DNA of 64,000 bases from Streptomyces sp. S.PB5. GTDB taxonomy: Bacteria; Actinomycetota; Actinomycetes; Streptomycetales; Streptomycetaceae. The notes under the pieces are model-generated. The model was not told where the DNA came from and searched no databases. It worked only from the letters and a program-made list of their open reading frames with translations. Below are positions 53,909 through 62,823 of this stretch, piece after piece; within the stretch, counting starts at the first letter, position 1; every line of letters starts with the position of its first letter. The translations under genes were made by a program, and so were the position numbers. The stretch spans positions 248,001 to 312,000 of the forward strand of contig NZ_JAQMWP010000002.1 in NCBI RefSeq assembly GCF_030403745.1, in the 5' to 3' direction.

Positions 53909-54237
53909 AACTTCGATGCGCAAGGATCAGTTGTGGCCCAAGTAGCCAGCGATGTCAAGGTGTTGGGTGTGGCATTCGAGCGCAATGGCGGGCATTTTTC
54001 CGTCAGACCTCGCGCGGCTCGCACATATTTCCGCGAGGTCTCAACTCGGAAAAGACCAATGGCCAACCTTGCATTCGATCTTGCTCCGTTGGCGGGAAGT
54101 GGACTATACCTGTCGGCGATTCACCGATCTGTTCCACCGCACGTCCGCACTTCCTGCACGACCCAGCGTGACCCGACCGCGGTGCCGGGGAGGATCCGGT
54201 TCACCGCCTGAGTCCTGGAGAAGGCGAGGACTTGAGC
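53909..54237. other. Divergent region between GH92 gene 2 and ngcE-like gene
   Basis: No gene is supported in these 329 bp. The stretch is less GC-rich than its surroundings and carries the dre-like element at 54098-54113. Confidence 0.6.
54098..54113 (+). promoter_or_regulatory. dre-like element (DasR-type site)
   Basis: AGTGGACTATACCTGT agrees at 13 of 16 positions with the dre consensus AGTGGTCTAGACCAGT bound by the GntR-type regulator DasR. It lies 125 bp before the ngcE-like gene, a GlcNAc/chitobiose transporter candidate, which fits DasR control. Confidence 0.6.
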
Positions 54238-55680
54238 ATGGGATCCACTTCCGCCGAGAACAATGAAGGCTCCGTCGGCCGCCGCGATCTGATCAAGCGT
54301 TCCGCTGCGCTCGGCCTGATCTCCGTCCCCACGATGAGCTTCCTGTCCGCCTGTGCCAGCGGTGGCGGGGACGACAGTTCCGACAACGACACCGAGGGCC
54401 AGACGTCCAAGTCGAACCCCTTCGGAGTGAAGAAGGGCAGCAAACTCGATGTCGTGATCTTCAAGGGCGGCTACGGCGACGACTACGCCAAGGCCTGGGA
54501 GGCGAGTTTCAAGTCGAAGTGGGGTGTCACCTCCACCCACACCGGCACCCAGGAGATCACCGGCAAGCTCCAGCCCCGCTTCAACGCGGGCAACCCGCCG
54601 GACATCGTGGACGACTCCGGCGCCCAGCAGATCCCGGTCGACGTGCTGTACAAGAACGGCCAGCTGCTCGACCTCGCCGAGGTCCTGGACGCCCCCTCGA
54701 TCGACGACCCGGCCAAGAAGGTCCGCGACACCCTGATCCCGGGCACCCTCGACGCGGGTCTGCAGGGCGGCAAGGTCGTCGCGCTGAACTACATCTACAC
54801 GGTGTGGGGCCTGTGGTACTCCGGCAAGCTCTTCAAGGACAAGGGCTGGACGGAGCCCAAGACCTGGGACGAGTTCCTCGCCATCTGCAAGGACGCCAAG
54901 TCCCAGGGCATCGGCGGCCTCGCCCACCAGGGCAAATACCCGTACTACATCAACGTCGCCATCATGGACCTGATCGCCAAGACGGGCGGTCTGGACGCCA
55001 TGAAGGCGATCGACAACCTCGAACCCGACGCGTTCGTGGGGTCCGACGCCGCGGCGGCCGCCGTCGACGCGATCTACGAGGTCGTGGAGAAGGGCTACTT
55101 GATGCCCGGCACCAACGGCCTGACCCACACCGAGTCCCAGACCCGGTGGAACCAGTACAAGGCGGTCTTCATCACCAGCGGCTCTTGGCTGGAGAACGAA
55201 CAGCTGAAGTCGACGCCGTCCGACTTCGACATGAAGTTCCTGCCGATGCCGCTGCTGCCCGACAGCAAGCTGCCCTTCGAGGCGATCCGGGCCGGCTCCG
55301 GCGAGCCCTTCATCATCCCCGCCAAGGCCAAGAACCTGCCCGCGGCCAAGGAGTTCATGCGGATGATGCTCTCCAAGGAGTGGTCGACGTCGTTCGCCAA
55401 GGAGGCGAACTCGCTGACCATCGTCAAGGACGGCGTCGACACGGGCGTCCAGCTGCGGCCGGGCACCCAGTCGACGGTCGAGGCGTCCAAGGCCGCCGGG
55501 GACGACACCTTCCGCTACCTGTACACCGAGTGGTACAGCGAAATGGGCACGGCTATCGAGAACGCGTCGAACGAACTGATGGCCAAGCGTATTCAGCCGA
55601 AGGAGTGGCTGAAGCGGGCACAGGCCGCGGTGGACAAGCAGGCGAAGGACCCGGAATCCAAGAAGAACCATCGGGACTAG
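54238..55680 (+). CDS. ngcE: N-acetylglucosamine/chitobiose-type ABC transporter, solute-binding lipoprotein
   Basis: A 480-residue precursor, MGSTSAENNEGSVGRRDLIK, with twin arginines and a lipobox LSAC near residue 37. This start closely resembles NgcE of S. olivaceoviridis and SCO6005 of S. coelicolor as I remember them. NgcEFG import GlcNAc and diacetylchitobiose. ATG 54238 is preferred over TTG 54232. The gene is followed by a 12-bp GC hairpin and the two permease genes. Confidence 0.82.
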   Translation: MGSTSAENNEGSVGRRDLIKRSAALGLISVPTMSFLSACASGGGDDSSDNDTEGQTSKSNPFGVKKGSKLDVVIFKGGYGDDYAKAWEASFKSKWGVTSTHTGTQEITGKLQPRFNAGNPPDIVDDSGAQQIPVDVLYKNGQLLDLAEVLDAPSIDDPAKKVRDTLIPGTLDAGLQGGKVVALNYIYTVWGLWYSGKLFKDKGWTEPKTWDEFLAICKDAKSQGIGGLAHQGKYPYYINVAIMDLIAKTGGLDAMKAIDNLEPDAFVGSDAAAAAVDAIYEVVEKGYLMPGTNGLTHTESQTRWNQYKAVFITSGSWLENEQLKSTPSDFDMKFLPMPLLPDSKLPFEAIRAGSGEPFIIPAKAKNLPAAKEFMRMMLSKEWSTSFAKEANSLTIVKDGVDTGVQLRPGTQSTVEASKAAGDDTFRYLYTEWYSEMGTAIENASNELMAKRIQPKEWLKRAQAAVDKQAKDPESKKNHRD

Positions 55681-55692
55681 ACCGCACGGCGC

Positions 55693-55718
55693 CCCGCGCC
55701 CCGGAACCGGGGCGCGGG
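55693..55718 (+). terminator. Intercistronic hairpin between ngcE and ngcF
   Basis: A 12-bp perfect stem CCCGCGCCCCGG/CCGGGGCGCGGG with a 2-base AA gap at the tip. It probably lowers read-through or protects the ngcE message so that binding protein exceeds permease. Confidence 0.75.
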
Positions 55719-55752
55719 CGTACCACCGGGAGACCAGGGGCAGGAAACGCCA

Positions 55753-56682
55753 ATGCGCAAAGGGCAGTACCGGTTCGTCGCGGGATTTCTGTTCGCTCCC
55801 GTGGCGCTCTATGTGATCTTCGTGATCTGGCCTTACATCCAGACGTTCGGCTATTCGCTGACCGACTGGAAGGGGCAGTCGCAGACCTTCAGTTTCGTCG
55901 GCCTCGACAACTACAAGGCGTTGTTCCAGGACGACATCTTCATGGGGGCGATCTGGCACAACATCCTGTTCCTGATCTTCATCCCCGTGATCACCATTCT
56001 GCTCGCCCTGTTCTTCGCCTTCATGCTGAACGTGGGCGGGCGGAGCCGGGCCGGCGGAGTCGCAGGGGTCGCCGGATCCAAGTACTACAAGATCATCTAT
56101 TTCTTCCCGCAGGTGCTGTCATTGGCGATCATGGCGGTGCTGTTCGGGGCCGTCTACCGCAGTGACGGCGGTGGCCTGCTCAACGGGTTCCTCGTCAAGC
56201 TCGGCCTGGTCGACGCCGAGAACCCCGTCGAGTGGCTCAACGAGCCGAACATCGTGCTGTGGGCCCTGCTCGTGGTGGTCGTCTGGCACGGCGTCGGCTT
56301 CTACCTCGTGCTGTTCTCCGCCGCCATGACGTCCATCCCGAAGGACATCTACGAGGCCGCGCTCATCGACGGCGCCGGCCGCGCCCAGTCGTTCTTCCGC
56401 ATCACCCTGCCCCTGCTGTGGGAGTCCGTGCAGACCGCCTGGGTCTATCTCGGCATCGTGGCGATGGACATGTTCATCCTGGTCTCCACCATGACCTCCG
56501 GCGACTACGGAGGCGGCCCCGACCACCACAGCGAGGTCATGGCGACCGTGATGATGCGCAACTTCCAGCTCTACGGGAAGAGCGGCTACGCCTGCGCCAT
56601 GGGCGTGGTCATGCTCCTCCTCACCCTGTTCGTGTCCGTGTTCACGTTGCGTGCCACCCGCCGCGACCGAGTCGAGTTCTGA
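55753..56682 (+). CDS. ngcF: ABC transporter permease NgcF-like
   Basis: A 309-residue CUT1 permease with six hydrophobic segments and the EAA loop KDIYEAALIDGAGRAQSFFRITLPLLWES. GLDNYKALFQDDIFMGAIWHN is typical of the first permease of the pair. It lies 72 bp after ngcE, past the hairpin. The cognate ATPase would be encoded elsewhere (MsiK type). Confidence 0.85.
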   Translation: MRKGQYRFVAGFLFAPVALYVIFVIWPYIQTFGYSLTDWKGQSQTFSFVGLDNYKALFQDDIFMGAIWHNILFLIFIPVITILLALFFAFMLNVGGRSRAGGVAGVAGSKYYKIIYFFPQVLSLAIMAVLFGAVYRSDGGGLLNGFLVKLGLVDAENPVEWLNEPNIVLWALLVVVVWHGVGFYLVLFSAAMTSIPKDIYEAALIDGAGRAQSFFRITLPLLWESVQTAWVYLGIVAMDMFILVSTMTSGDYGGGPDHHSEVMATVMMRNFQLYGKSGYACAMGVVMLLLTLFVSVFTLRATRRDRVEF

Positions 56683-56699
56683 GCGGGAGAGATACGACG

Positions 56700-57635
56700 A
56701 TGAGCGCACCCCTCAAGGAGACCGCAGCCTCGGGCGGCTCCGTCCCCACCCGGCCCTCCGTCGCCAAGACCCCCGCCCGCCCCGGTGACGAGCGCGGCGA
56801 GGGCGTCGTCCTGAACGTCTTCTCGCACGGCTTCCTCGCCCTGTGGGCCCTGCTGATCATCCTGCCCCTGCTCTGGCTGGTCCTGAGCTCCTTCAAGACC
56901 GACGCCCAGATCGGCGGTTCGGCCTTCGGCTGGCCGCAGAACTGGTCGCTGGACGTCTTCTCCCGGGCCTGGGACAAGGGCATCGGCGACTACTTCGTCA
57001 ACACCGTCATCGTGCTGGTCTTCTCGGTGCCGCTGACGATGCTGTTCGGCTCGATGGCGGCGTACGTGCTGGCCCGCTACCAGTTCTGGGGCAACAGGTT
57101 CCTGTACTACTTCTTCGTGGCCGGCGCGATGTTCCCGGTGTTCCTGGCCCTGGTCCCGCTGTTCTTCATGGTCAAACGGCTGGACATGCTGAACACCTAC
57201 CAGGGGCTGATCCTGGTGTACGTCGCCTACTCGATGCCGTTCACGGTCTTCTTCATGCACGCCTTCTTCCGGACCCTGCCGACCGCGGTCTTCGAGGCGG
57301 CGATCCTGGACGGCGCCTCGCACAGCCGCACCTTCTTCCAGGTGATGCTGCCGATGGCCAAGCCGGGCCTGCTCAGCGTCGGTATCTTCAACACCCTCGG
57401 CCAGTGGAACCAGTTCATCCTGCCGACGGTCCTCATGCAGCCGCAGAGCGGCGACGATCCCGAGCGCTATGTCCTCACCCAGGGGCTCATCCAGCTCCAG
57501 CAGCAACAGGGGTACGCCTCCGACCTGCCGGTGCTGTTCGCGGGCGTGACCATCGCCATGATCCCGATGCTGGTCGTGTACCTGTCCTTCCAGCGCCAGG
57601 TGCAGGCGGGGCTGACATCCGCCACTCTGAAATGA
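56700..57635 (+). CDS. ngcG: ABC transporter permease NgcG-like
   Basis: The second CUT1 permease, 311 residues, with a Pro/Ala-rich N-terminus of about 35 residues before TM1. The EAA loop is TAVFEAAILDGASHSRTFFQVMLPMAKPG. GGGAGAGATACGACG precedes the ATG; 17 bp separate it from ngcF. It is followed by about 190 bp before the ROK regulator gene. Confidence 0.85.
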   Translation: MSAPLKETAASGGSVPTRPSVAKTPARPGDERGEGVVLNVFSHGFLALWALLIILPLLWLVLSSFKTDAQIGGSAFGWPQNWSLDVFSRAWDKGIGDYFVNTVIVLVFSVPLTMLFGSMAAYVLARYQFWGNRFLYYFFVAGAMFPVFLALVPLFFMVKRLDMLNTYQGLILVYVAYSMPFTVFFMHAFFRTLPTAVFEAAILDGASHSRTFFQVMLPMAKPGLLSVGIFNTLGQWNQFILPTVLMQPQSGDDPERYVLTQGLIQLQQQQGYASDLPVLFAGVTIAMIPMLVVYLSFQRQVQAGLTSATLK

Positions 57636-57829
57636 AGCGCGCGTAGCGCTCCGGAACCGGCCGTGCGCACGCCGTTCCCCGCCCTGGGAGCGGCGCACGC
57701 ACGCGTGTACGGCGCCGCGGATACTGTTCAACCTCTTGACGGAAGGCGACCCGAACGGCTCAGCTTAGAGTTCACTAGTTGGACATAGACGGGGCCTCAT
57801 CGATGCGGTCCCGCGCGCAGGAGGTCGTC

Positions 57830-59029
57830 GTGGAGACTCCGGGGTCGCAGTCGTCGCTGCACCGAGCCAACCTGGAACGGGTCGTCCGGGCGGTCCGGCT
57901 GGCCGGGTCGCTCACCCAGGCGGAGATCGCGAGGACCACCGGGCTGTCCGCCGCGACCGTCTCCAACATCGTCCGTGAGCTCAAGGACGGCGGAACCGTC
58001 GAGGTCACGCCCACCTCGGCCGGTGGCCGGCGGGCCCGCAGCGTCTCGCTCAGCGGGGACGCCGGCATCGTGATCGGCGTCGACTTCGGCCATACGCACC
58101 TGAGGGTCGCCGTCGGCAACCTCGCCCACCAGGTGCTGGCCGAGGAGTCCGAGCCGCTGGACGTGGACGCCTCCTCGGCACAGGGCTTCGACCGGGCGGA
58201 AGAGCTGGTCAGCCGCCTGATCGCGGGGACCGGGGTCGACCGCTCCAAGATCGCCGGAGTGGGTCTGGGCGTCCCCGGCCCGATCGACCTGGAGTCCGGT
58301 TCCCTGGGCTCCTCAGCGATCCTGCCGGGCTGGATCGGCACCAAGCCCGCCGAGGAGCTGGGCGCCCGTCTGGGCGTACCCGTGCACGTCGACAACGACG
58401 CCAACCTGGGCGCCCTCGGCGAGATGGTCTGGGGCAGCGGCAGAGGCGTCAGGGACCTGGCGTACATCAAGGTCGCCAGCGGAGTCGGCGCCGGTCTGGT
58501 CATCAACGGCAAGATCTACCGGGGCCCAGGTGGCACAGCGGGAGAAATCGGGCATATTACTCTTGATGAATCCGGCCCGGTCTGCCGTTGTGGAAACCGT
58601 GGCTGCCTGGAGACCTTCGCGGCCGCGCGCTATGTGCTTCCGCTCCTCCAGTCCAGTCACGGCACCGATCTGACGATGGAAGGCGTCGTGCGGCTGGCCA
58701 GGGACGGAGACCCTGGCTGCCGTCGGGTGATCGCCGACGTCGGCCGCCATATCGGCAGTGGAGTCGCCAATCTCTGCAATCTCCTGAACCCGAGCAGGGT
58801 GGTCCTCGGCGGTGATCTCGCGGAGGCCGGCGAGCTGGTACTGGGACCCATAAGGGAGTCTGTCAGCCGGTACGCCATTCCCAGCGCAGCACGTCAACTC
58901 ACTGTTCTCCCAGGGGCACTTGGGGGCCGTGCGGAGGTGCTCGGAGCACTCGCTCTCGCGCTCAGCGAGATGGGTGATTCGACCCTTTTGGACGGCACGC
59001 TGCACGCAGCAGCTCCTGCCTTCACTTAG
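57830..59029 (+). CDS. rok7B7: ROK-family transcriptional regulator Rok7B7
   Basis: About 399 residues. An N-terminal winged helix (HRANLERVVRAVRLAGSLTQAEIARTTGLSAATVSNIVRELK) precedes a ROK domain with VIGVDFGHTHLRVAVG, GLGVPGPIDLESG, HVDNDANLGALGE and the zinc motif CRCGNRGCLE. Its place between ngcEFG and xylFGH matches Rok7B7 (SCO6008), a pleiotropic regulator of carbon control, antibiotic production and xylose uptake. The GTG at 57830 has AGGAGG 6 nt upstream and is chosen; ATG 57803 and TTG 57779 are in frame. Confidence 0.87.
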   Translation: METPGSQSSLHRANLERVVRAVRLAGSLTQAEIARTTGLSAATVSNIVRELKDGGTVEVTPTSAGGRRARSVSLSGDAGIVIGVDFGHTHLRVAVGNLAHQVLAEESEPLDVDASSAQGFDRAEELVSRLIAGTGVDRSKIAGVGLGVPGPIDLESGSLGSSAILPGWIGTKPAEELGARLGVPVHVDNDANLGALGEMVWGSGRGVRDLAYIKVASGVGAGLVINGKIYRGPGGTAGEIGHITLDESGPVCRCGNRGCLETFAAARYVLPLLQSSHGTDLTMEGVVRLARDGDPGCRRVIADVGRHIGSGVANLCNLLNPSRVVLGGDLAEAGELVLGPIRESVSRYAIPSAARQLTVLPGALGGRAEVLGALALALSEMGDSTLLDGTLHAAAPAFT

Positions 59030-59058
59030 AGAACGAAACCCGCCGTTGCCAACCCGTT

Positions 59059-59077
59059 AAGTATTTACTTCTTGACG
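59059..59077 (+). promoter_or_regulatory. A/T-rich dyad and -35-like box before xylF
   Basis: AAGTA-TT-TACTT (59059-59070) is immediately followed by TTGACG (59072-59077). The A/T-rich dyad is exceptional in this region and a good candidate for Rok7B7 binding. The -10 box is not clear. Confidence 0.5.
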
Positions 59078-59150
59078 TCGCACGTACGGCCGAGTTGACT
59101 TCCAGCCACCTCGGCCGCAACGACGCGGCCTCGTCAGGGAGGTTTCTGAA

Positions 59151-60248
59151 GTGAACACGCTTATGCGTCGTGCGGCCGTGCCCGTTCTGGTCTCGGCTCT
59201 CGCTCTGACCGCCGCCGCCTGTGGCAAGGCCGGAGACGACGACAACGACAGCGGCAGCTCCGACTCGGGCAGCAAGTCGATCGGTCTGCTTCTGCCCGAC
59301 AACGTCACCGAGCGGTACGAGAAGTTCGACAAGCCGTACTTCGAGGCCAAGGTGAAGGAGCTGTGCTCGGACTGCAAGGTCGAGTACGCGAACGCCGCCG
59401 CCGACGCCAACAAGCAGGCGCAGCAGGTCAGCACCATGGTCACCAAGGGCGTGAAGGTCATCGTGATCTCCGCCCAGGACTCCGCCGCCATCAAGTCCTC
59501 CATCCAGTCCGCGGTGGACAAGGGCGTCAAGGTCGTCGCGTACGACCGTCTGGCCCAGGGCCCGGTCTCCGCGTACGTCTCGTTCGACAACGTCAAGGTC
59601 GGCGAGCTCCAGGGCCAGGCCCTGCTGGACGCCCTCGGCTCCAAGGCGACCGCCAAGTCGAAGGTCGTCATGATCAACGGTGACGACGCCGACCCGAACG
59701 CCGCCCAGTTCAAGGAAGGCGCGCACAAGACCCTCGACGGCAAGGTCGACATCGCCTACGAGCAGTCCGGCCTGTGGAAGGACACCGTCGCCGCGGAGAA
59801 GATGTCCGCCGCCATCACCCAGCTGGGTGCCAAGAACATCGCCGGTGTCTACGCCGCCAACGACGGCATGGCCGGTGGTATCGCCAACACCCTCAAGGGC
59901 GCGGGCATCGGTGACATCCCGCTGACCGGCCAGGACGCGGAGCTCGCGGCCATCCAGCGCATCGTCGCCGGCACCCAGTCCGCCACGGTCTACAAGGCCT
60001 ACAAGCCGGAGGCCGACACGGCCGCCGAGCTCGCGATCAGCCTGCTGGAGGGCAAGGACATCAAGTCCATCGCCGCCACCGAGGTGACCAGCGGCTCCGG
60101 CAACAAGGTGCCCGCGAGCCTGCTCACCCCGGTCTCCGTCACCGTCGACAACATCAAGGACACGGTGATCAAGGACAAGCTCTACACGGCCGACCAGATC
60201 TGCACCGCGGCGTACGCCGCCGCGTGCAAGAAGGCCGGTCTGCAGTAA
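59151..60248 (+). CDS. xylF: Xylose ABC transporter, periplasmic-type binding lipoprotein XylF
   Basis: A 365-residue precursor with a short lipoprotein signal (LALTAAACGKAG). The mature part is a type I periplasmic sugar-binding fold: SIGLLLPDNVTERYEKFDKPYFEAKVKELC, VVAYDRLAQGPVSAYVSFDN, VVMINGDDADPNAAQFKEGAH, GVYAANDGMAGGI, LTGQDAELAAIQRIVAGTQSATVYK. These are typical of D-xylose-binding XylF. AGGGAGG precedes the GTG at 59151. Expression is expected to depend on Rok7B7. Confidence 0.92.
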   Translation: MNTLMRRAAVPVLVSALALTAAACGKAGDDDNDSGSSDSGSKSIGLLLPDNVTERYEKFDKPYFEAKVKELCSDCKVEYANAAADANKQAQQVSTMVTKGVKVIVISAQDSAAIKSSIQSAVDKGVKVVAYDRLAQGPVSAYVSFDNVKVGELQGQALLDALGSKATAKSKVVMINGDDADPNAAQFKEGAHKTLDGKVDIAYEQSGLWKDTVAAEKMSAAITQLGAKNIAGVYAANDGMAGGIANTLKGAGIGDIPLTGQDAELAAIQRIVAGTQSATVYKAYKPEADTAAELAISLLEGKDIKSIAATEVTSGSGNKVPASLLTPVSVTVDNIKDTVIKDKLYTADQICTAAYAAACKKAGLQ

Positions 60249-60261
60249 CCACCGCCCCGGG

Positions 60262-60286
60262 GGGCGTGCCTTGAACGGGCACGCCC
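60262..60286 (+). terminator. Hairpin after xylF
   Basis: A 9-bp stem GGGCGTGCC/GGCACGCCC with a 7-nt loop, 13 bp after the xylF stop. First of two hairpins before xylG. Confidence 0.65.
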
Positions 60287-60306
60287 TCCCGGCAGGTAGA
60301 AGCCCC

Positions 60307-60354
60307 TCCGGCGCCCGCCCCGCCTTCATACCCCGCTGCGGGGCGGGCGCCGGA
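60307..60354 (+). terminator. Long hairpin between xylF and xylG
   Basis: A perfect 17-bp stem TCCGGCGCCCGCCCCGC/GCGGGGCGGGCGCCGGA with a 14-nt loop. With the preceding hairpin it should strongly reduce read-through from xylF to xylGH. Confidence 0.75.
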
Positions 60355-60501
60355 CGGAAGCATGGCGAACGCGCCCGTTGCCAAATGGCACGGGCTGCGC
60401 GCAAGTTCATCAGTAAATCGGTGCCTCCTTCGGCACCCCCTTCCGCGCATTACCCCAAGCGCGGCATCCCCGCCGGTCAGGCGGCGAAGGAGATGGTTCA
60501 C

Positions 60502-61284
60502 GTGTCCGCTACGCCCGTGCTGGCGTTGCGCGGAGTCTCCAAGCGATTCGGTGCGGTCCAGGCCCTCACCGATGTCGATCTGGAGGTCCACGCCGGAGAA
60601 GTGGTCGCGCTCGTCGGCGACAACGGCGCAGGAAAGTCCACGCTGGTCAAGACGATCGCCGGCGTCCACCCCATCGATGAGGGCGTCATCGAGTGGGACG
60701 GCAAGCCGGTCAGCATCAACAGGCCGCACGACGCCCAGGGACTCGGCGTCGCGACGGTCTACCAGGACCTCGCGCTGTGCGACAACCTCGACGTCGTCGG
60801 CAATCTCTACCTCGGCCGCGAGATCGTCCGCCGTGGCGTCATCGACGAGGTGGCGATGGAGAAGAACGCTCGCGAACTGCTGAGCACGCTCTCCATCCGC
60901 ATCCCGAGCGTGCGCATCCCGATCGCGAGCCTCTCCGGTGGCCAGCGCCAGGTCGTCGCCATCGCGCGTGCCCTGATCGGTGAGCCCAAGGTCGTCATCC
61001 TCGACGAGCCCACCGCCGCCCTCGGCGTCGAGCAGACCGCGCAGGTTCTGGACCTGGTCGAGCGGCTCCGCGAGCGCGACCTCGGCGTCATCCTCATCAG
61101 CCACAACATGGCCGACGTGAAGGCCGTGGCCGACACGGTCGCCGTGCTGCGCCTGGGGAAGAACAACGGCTCCTTCTCCGTGAAGGACACCACCCACGAA
61201 GAGATCATCGCCGCCATCACGGGCGCCACGGACAACGCCGTGACCCGTCGTGCGGGGCGTCGCAGCACGGAGGCGGCAAAGTGA
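60502..61284 (+). CDS. xylG: Xylose ABC transporter ATPase XylG (single-domain)
   Basis: About 260 residues: one ABC ATPase domain with Walker A GDNGAGKST, Q loop TVYQDLAL, signature LSGGQRQ, Walker B VVILDEPTAAL and H loop ISHN. Enterobacterial XylG has two fused ABC domains of about 510 residues; here there is one, so two copies would pair. AAGGAG lies 9 nt before GTG 60502, while ATG 60493 abuts it, so I prefer the GTG; MVHVSATPVLALRG would be the ATG version. The end overlaps xylH by 4 bp (GTGA). Confidence 0.9.
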   Translation: MSATPVLALRGVSKRFGAVQALTDVDLEVHAGEVVALVGDNGAGKSTLVKTIAGVHPIDEGVIEWDGKPVSINRPHDAQGLGVATVYQDLALCDNLDVVGNLYLGREIVRRGVIDEVAMEKNARELLSTLSIRIPSVRIPIASLSGGQRQVVAIARALIGEPKVVILDEPTAALGVEQTAQVLDLVERLRERDLGVILISHNMADVKAVADTVAVLRLGKNNGSFSVKDTTHEEIIAAITGATDNAVTRRAGRRSTEAAK

Positions 61285-62621
61285 GCGACACGTCGAAGAC
61301 CGAGGACACCGGAAAGGCGGCGAAGACCGCCGGTGTGGTCGAGGACCAGACCACCGTCGCCCCCGCCGACGACCCCACGGCCGCACCGGTCGCCGTCGTC
61401 GACCCGCGGCTGCTGCTCCGCGAGGAGGGCTTCAAGGGCTACTGGACCGAGTTCAAGCGCAAGACCAAGGGCGGCGAGCTCGGCTCACTGCCGGTCGTCA
61501 TCGGGCTCATCGTCATCTGGACGATCTTCCAGCTGAAGAACGACCTGTTCCTCAGCGCGGACAACCTCTCCGACATCGGCTACTACATGTCGGCCTACGG
61601 CATGCTCTCCATCGGCCTGGTGTTCGTCCTGCTGCTCGGTGAGATCGACCTTTCCGTCGGTTCCGTCAGCGGCCTGGCGTCCACCTTGTTCGCCGTGTTC
61701 GTGGTGGACCACACCATGAACCCGTGGTTGGCGCTGTTCCTGACGGTGCTCACCGGTGCCGCGATCGGCGCGCTGCACGGCTGGTTCTTCGCGAAGATCG
61801 GCGTACCGGCGTTCGTCGTCACCCTCGCCGGCCTCCTCGGCTGGAACGGCCTGATGCTGTGGCTGCTGGGCTCCAGCGGCACCATCAACATCCCCTCGGA
61901 CTCCGGTCCGGTGAACGTGCTGGCCAAGAGCTCCTACTTCATGGACCAGGCCATCATCGGTGCCTACCTGCTGGCCGGCCTCGCCGTGGTGCTCAGCCTC
62001 GTCGGCAACTTCGGTGAGCAGCGCCGCCGCAAGGCCGCGGGCGTCCCGTTCCGGCCGACCAGCGAGATCCTGCTGCGCGTCGGTCTGCTGGCCGTCGTGT
62101 CCTTCGTGGCCGCAGCCGTGCTGAACAGCGCCGCGGGCGTCTCCAACGCGCTGGTGATCTTCCTGGCCGCGCTCGTGATCATCGACTTCGTGCTGCGTCG
62201 CACGACCTACGGACGTCAGGTCTTCGCGGTCGGCGGCGGCATCGAGGCCGCCCGGCGTGCCGGTATCAGCGTGCCGATGGTCCGGATCACCGTGTTCGCC
62301 ATCTCCGGCGGTTTCGCCGCGGTCGGCGGTATGTTCTTCGCCGGCCAGACCGCGTCGGCGACGCTGAGCGCCGGCACCGGCAACGTCCTGATGCTCGCGA
62401 TCGCCGCGGCCGTCATCGGCGGCACGAGCCTCTTCGGCGGGCGGGGCACCGTGTGGTCGGCCCTCCTGGGCATGCTCGTGATCCAGTCGATCACGACGGG
62501 CCTGAACCTGCTGAACATGAACACCTCGATCCAGTACATGATCACCGGTGGTGTTCTGCTGGGCGCCGTGGTCATCGACTCGGTCTCCCGCAGGAGCCAG
62601 AAGGCCGCCGGACGCGGCTAG
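61281..62621 (+). CDS. xylH: Xylose ABC transporter permease XylH
   Basis: A 446-residue CUT2 (BPD_transp_2) permease starting at GTG 61281. After a charged, Ala/Thr-rich N-terminus of about 60 residues, about ten hydrophobic segments follow. Family marks: GEIDLSVGSVSGLASTLFAV, GVPAFVVTLAGLLGWNGL, VGGGIEAARRAGISVPMVRI, and GTSLFGGRGTVWSALLGMLVIQSI. It forms the membrane pore for XylF/XylG. Confidence 0.93.
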   Translation: MSDTSKTEDTGKAAKTAGVVEDQTTVAPADDPTAAPVAVVDPRLLLREEGFKGYWTEFKRKTKGGELGSLPVVIGLIVIWTIFQLKNDLFLSADNLSDIGYYMSAYGMLSIGLVFVLLLGEIDLSVGSVSGLASTLFAVFVVDHTMNPWLALFLTVLTGAAIGALHGWFFAKIGVPAFVVTLAGLLGWNGLMLWLLGSSGTINIPSDSGPVNVLAKSSYFMDQAIIGAYLLAGLAVVLSLVGNFGEQRRRKAAGVPFRPTSEILLRVGLLAVVSFVAAAVLNSAAGVSNALVIFLAALVIIDFVLRRTTYGRQVFAVGGGIEAARRAGISVPMVRITVFAISGGFAAVGGMFFAGQTASATLSAGTGNVLMLAIAAAVIGGTSLFGGRGTVWSALLGMLVIQSITTGLNLLNMNTSIQYMITGGVLLGAVVIDSVSRRSQKAAGRG

Positions 62622-62634
62622 CACAATCCGGATC

Positions 62635-62662
62635 TGGCCCGGCGCTGTTCAGCGCCGGGCCA
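62635..62662 (+). terminator. Hairpin terminator after xylH
   Basis: A 12-bp perfect stem TGGCCCGGCGCT/AGCGCCGGGCCA with a GTTC loop, followed by TTTTC. Confidence 0.88.
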
Positions 62663-62823
62663 TTTTCATGTCGTACGACCCGTGGATCTTACGAATGGTG
62701 GATCTTGGGTACAGCCGATCGCGTGACCTATCACGCACCGCCCGGGTCTCTTCCGCAAAGACGGAACATTAGACTCGACAAGCCCGGCAACAGCTCGAAC
62801 AGCTCTACTGCAAGGAGGCACGG

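Noticed and set aside
49924..54171. Plus-strand frame of 1415 codons opposite GH92 gene 2
   Set aside because: Antisense shadow; no ribosome-binding site or recognisable domain, whereas the minus strand encodes a complete secreted GH92.
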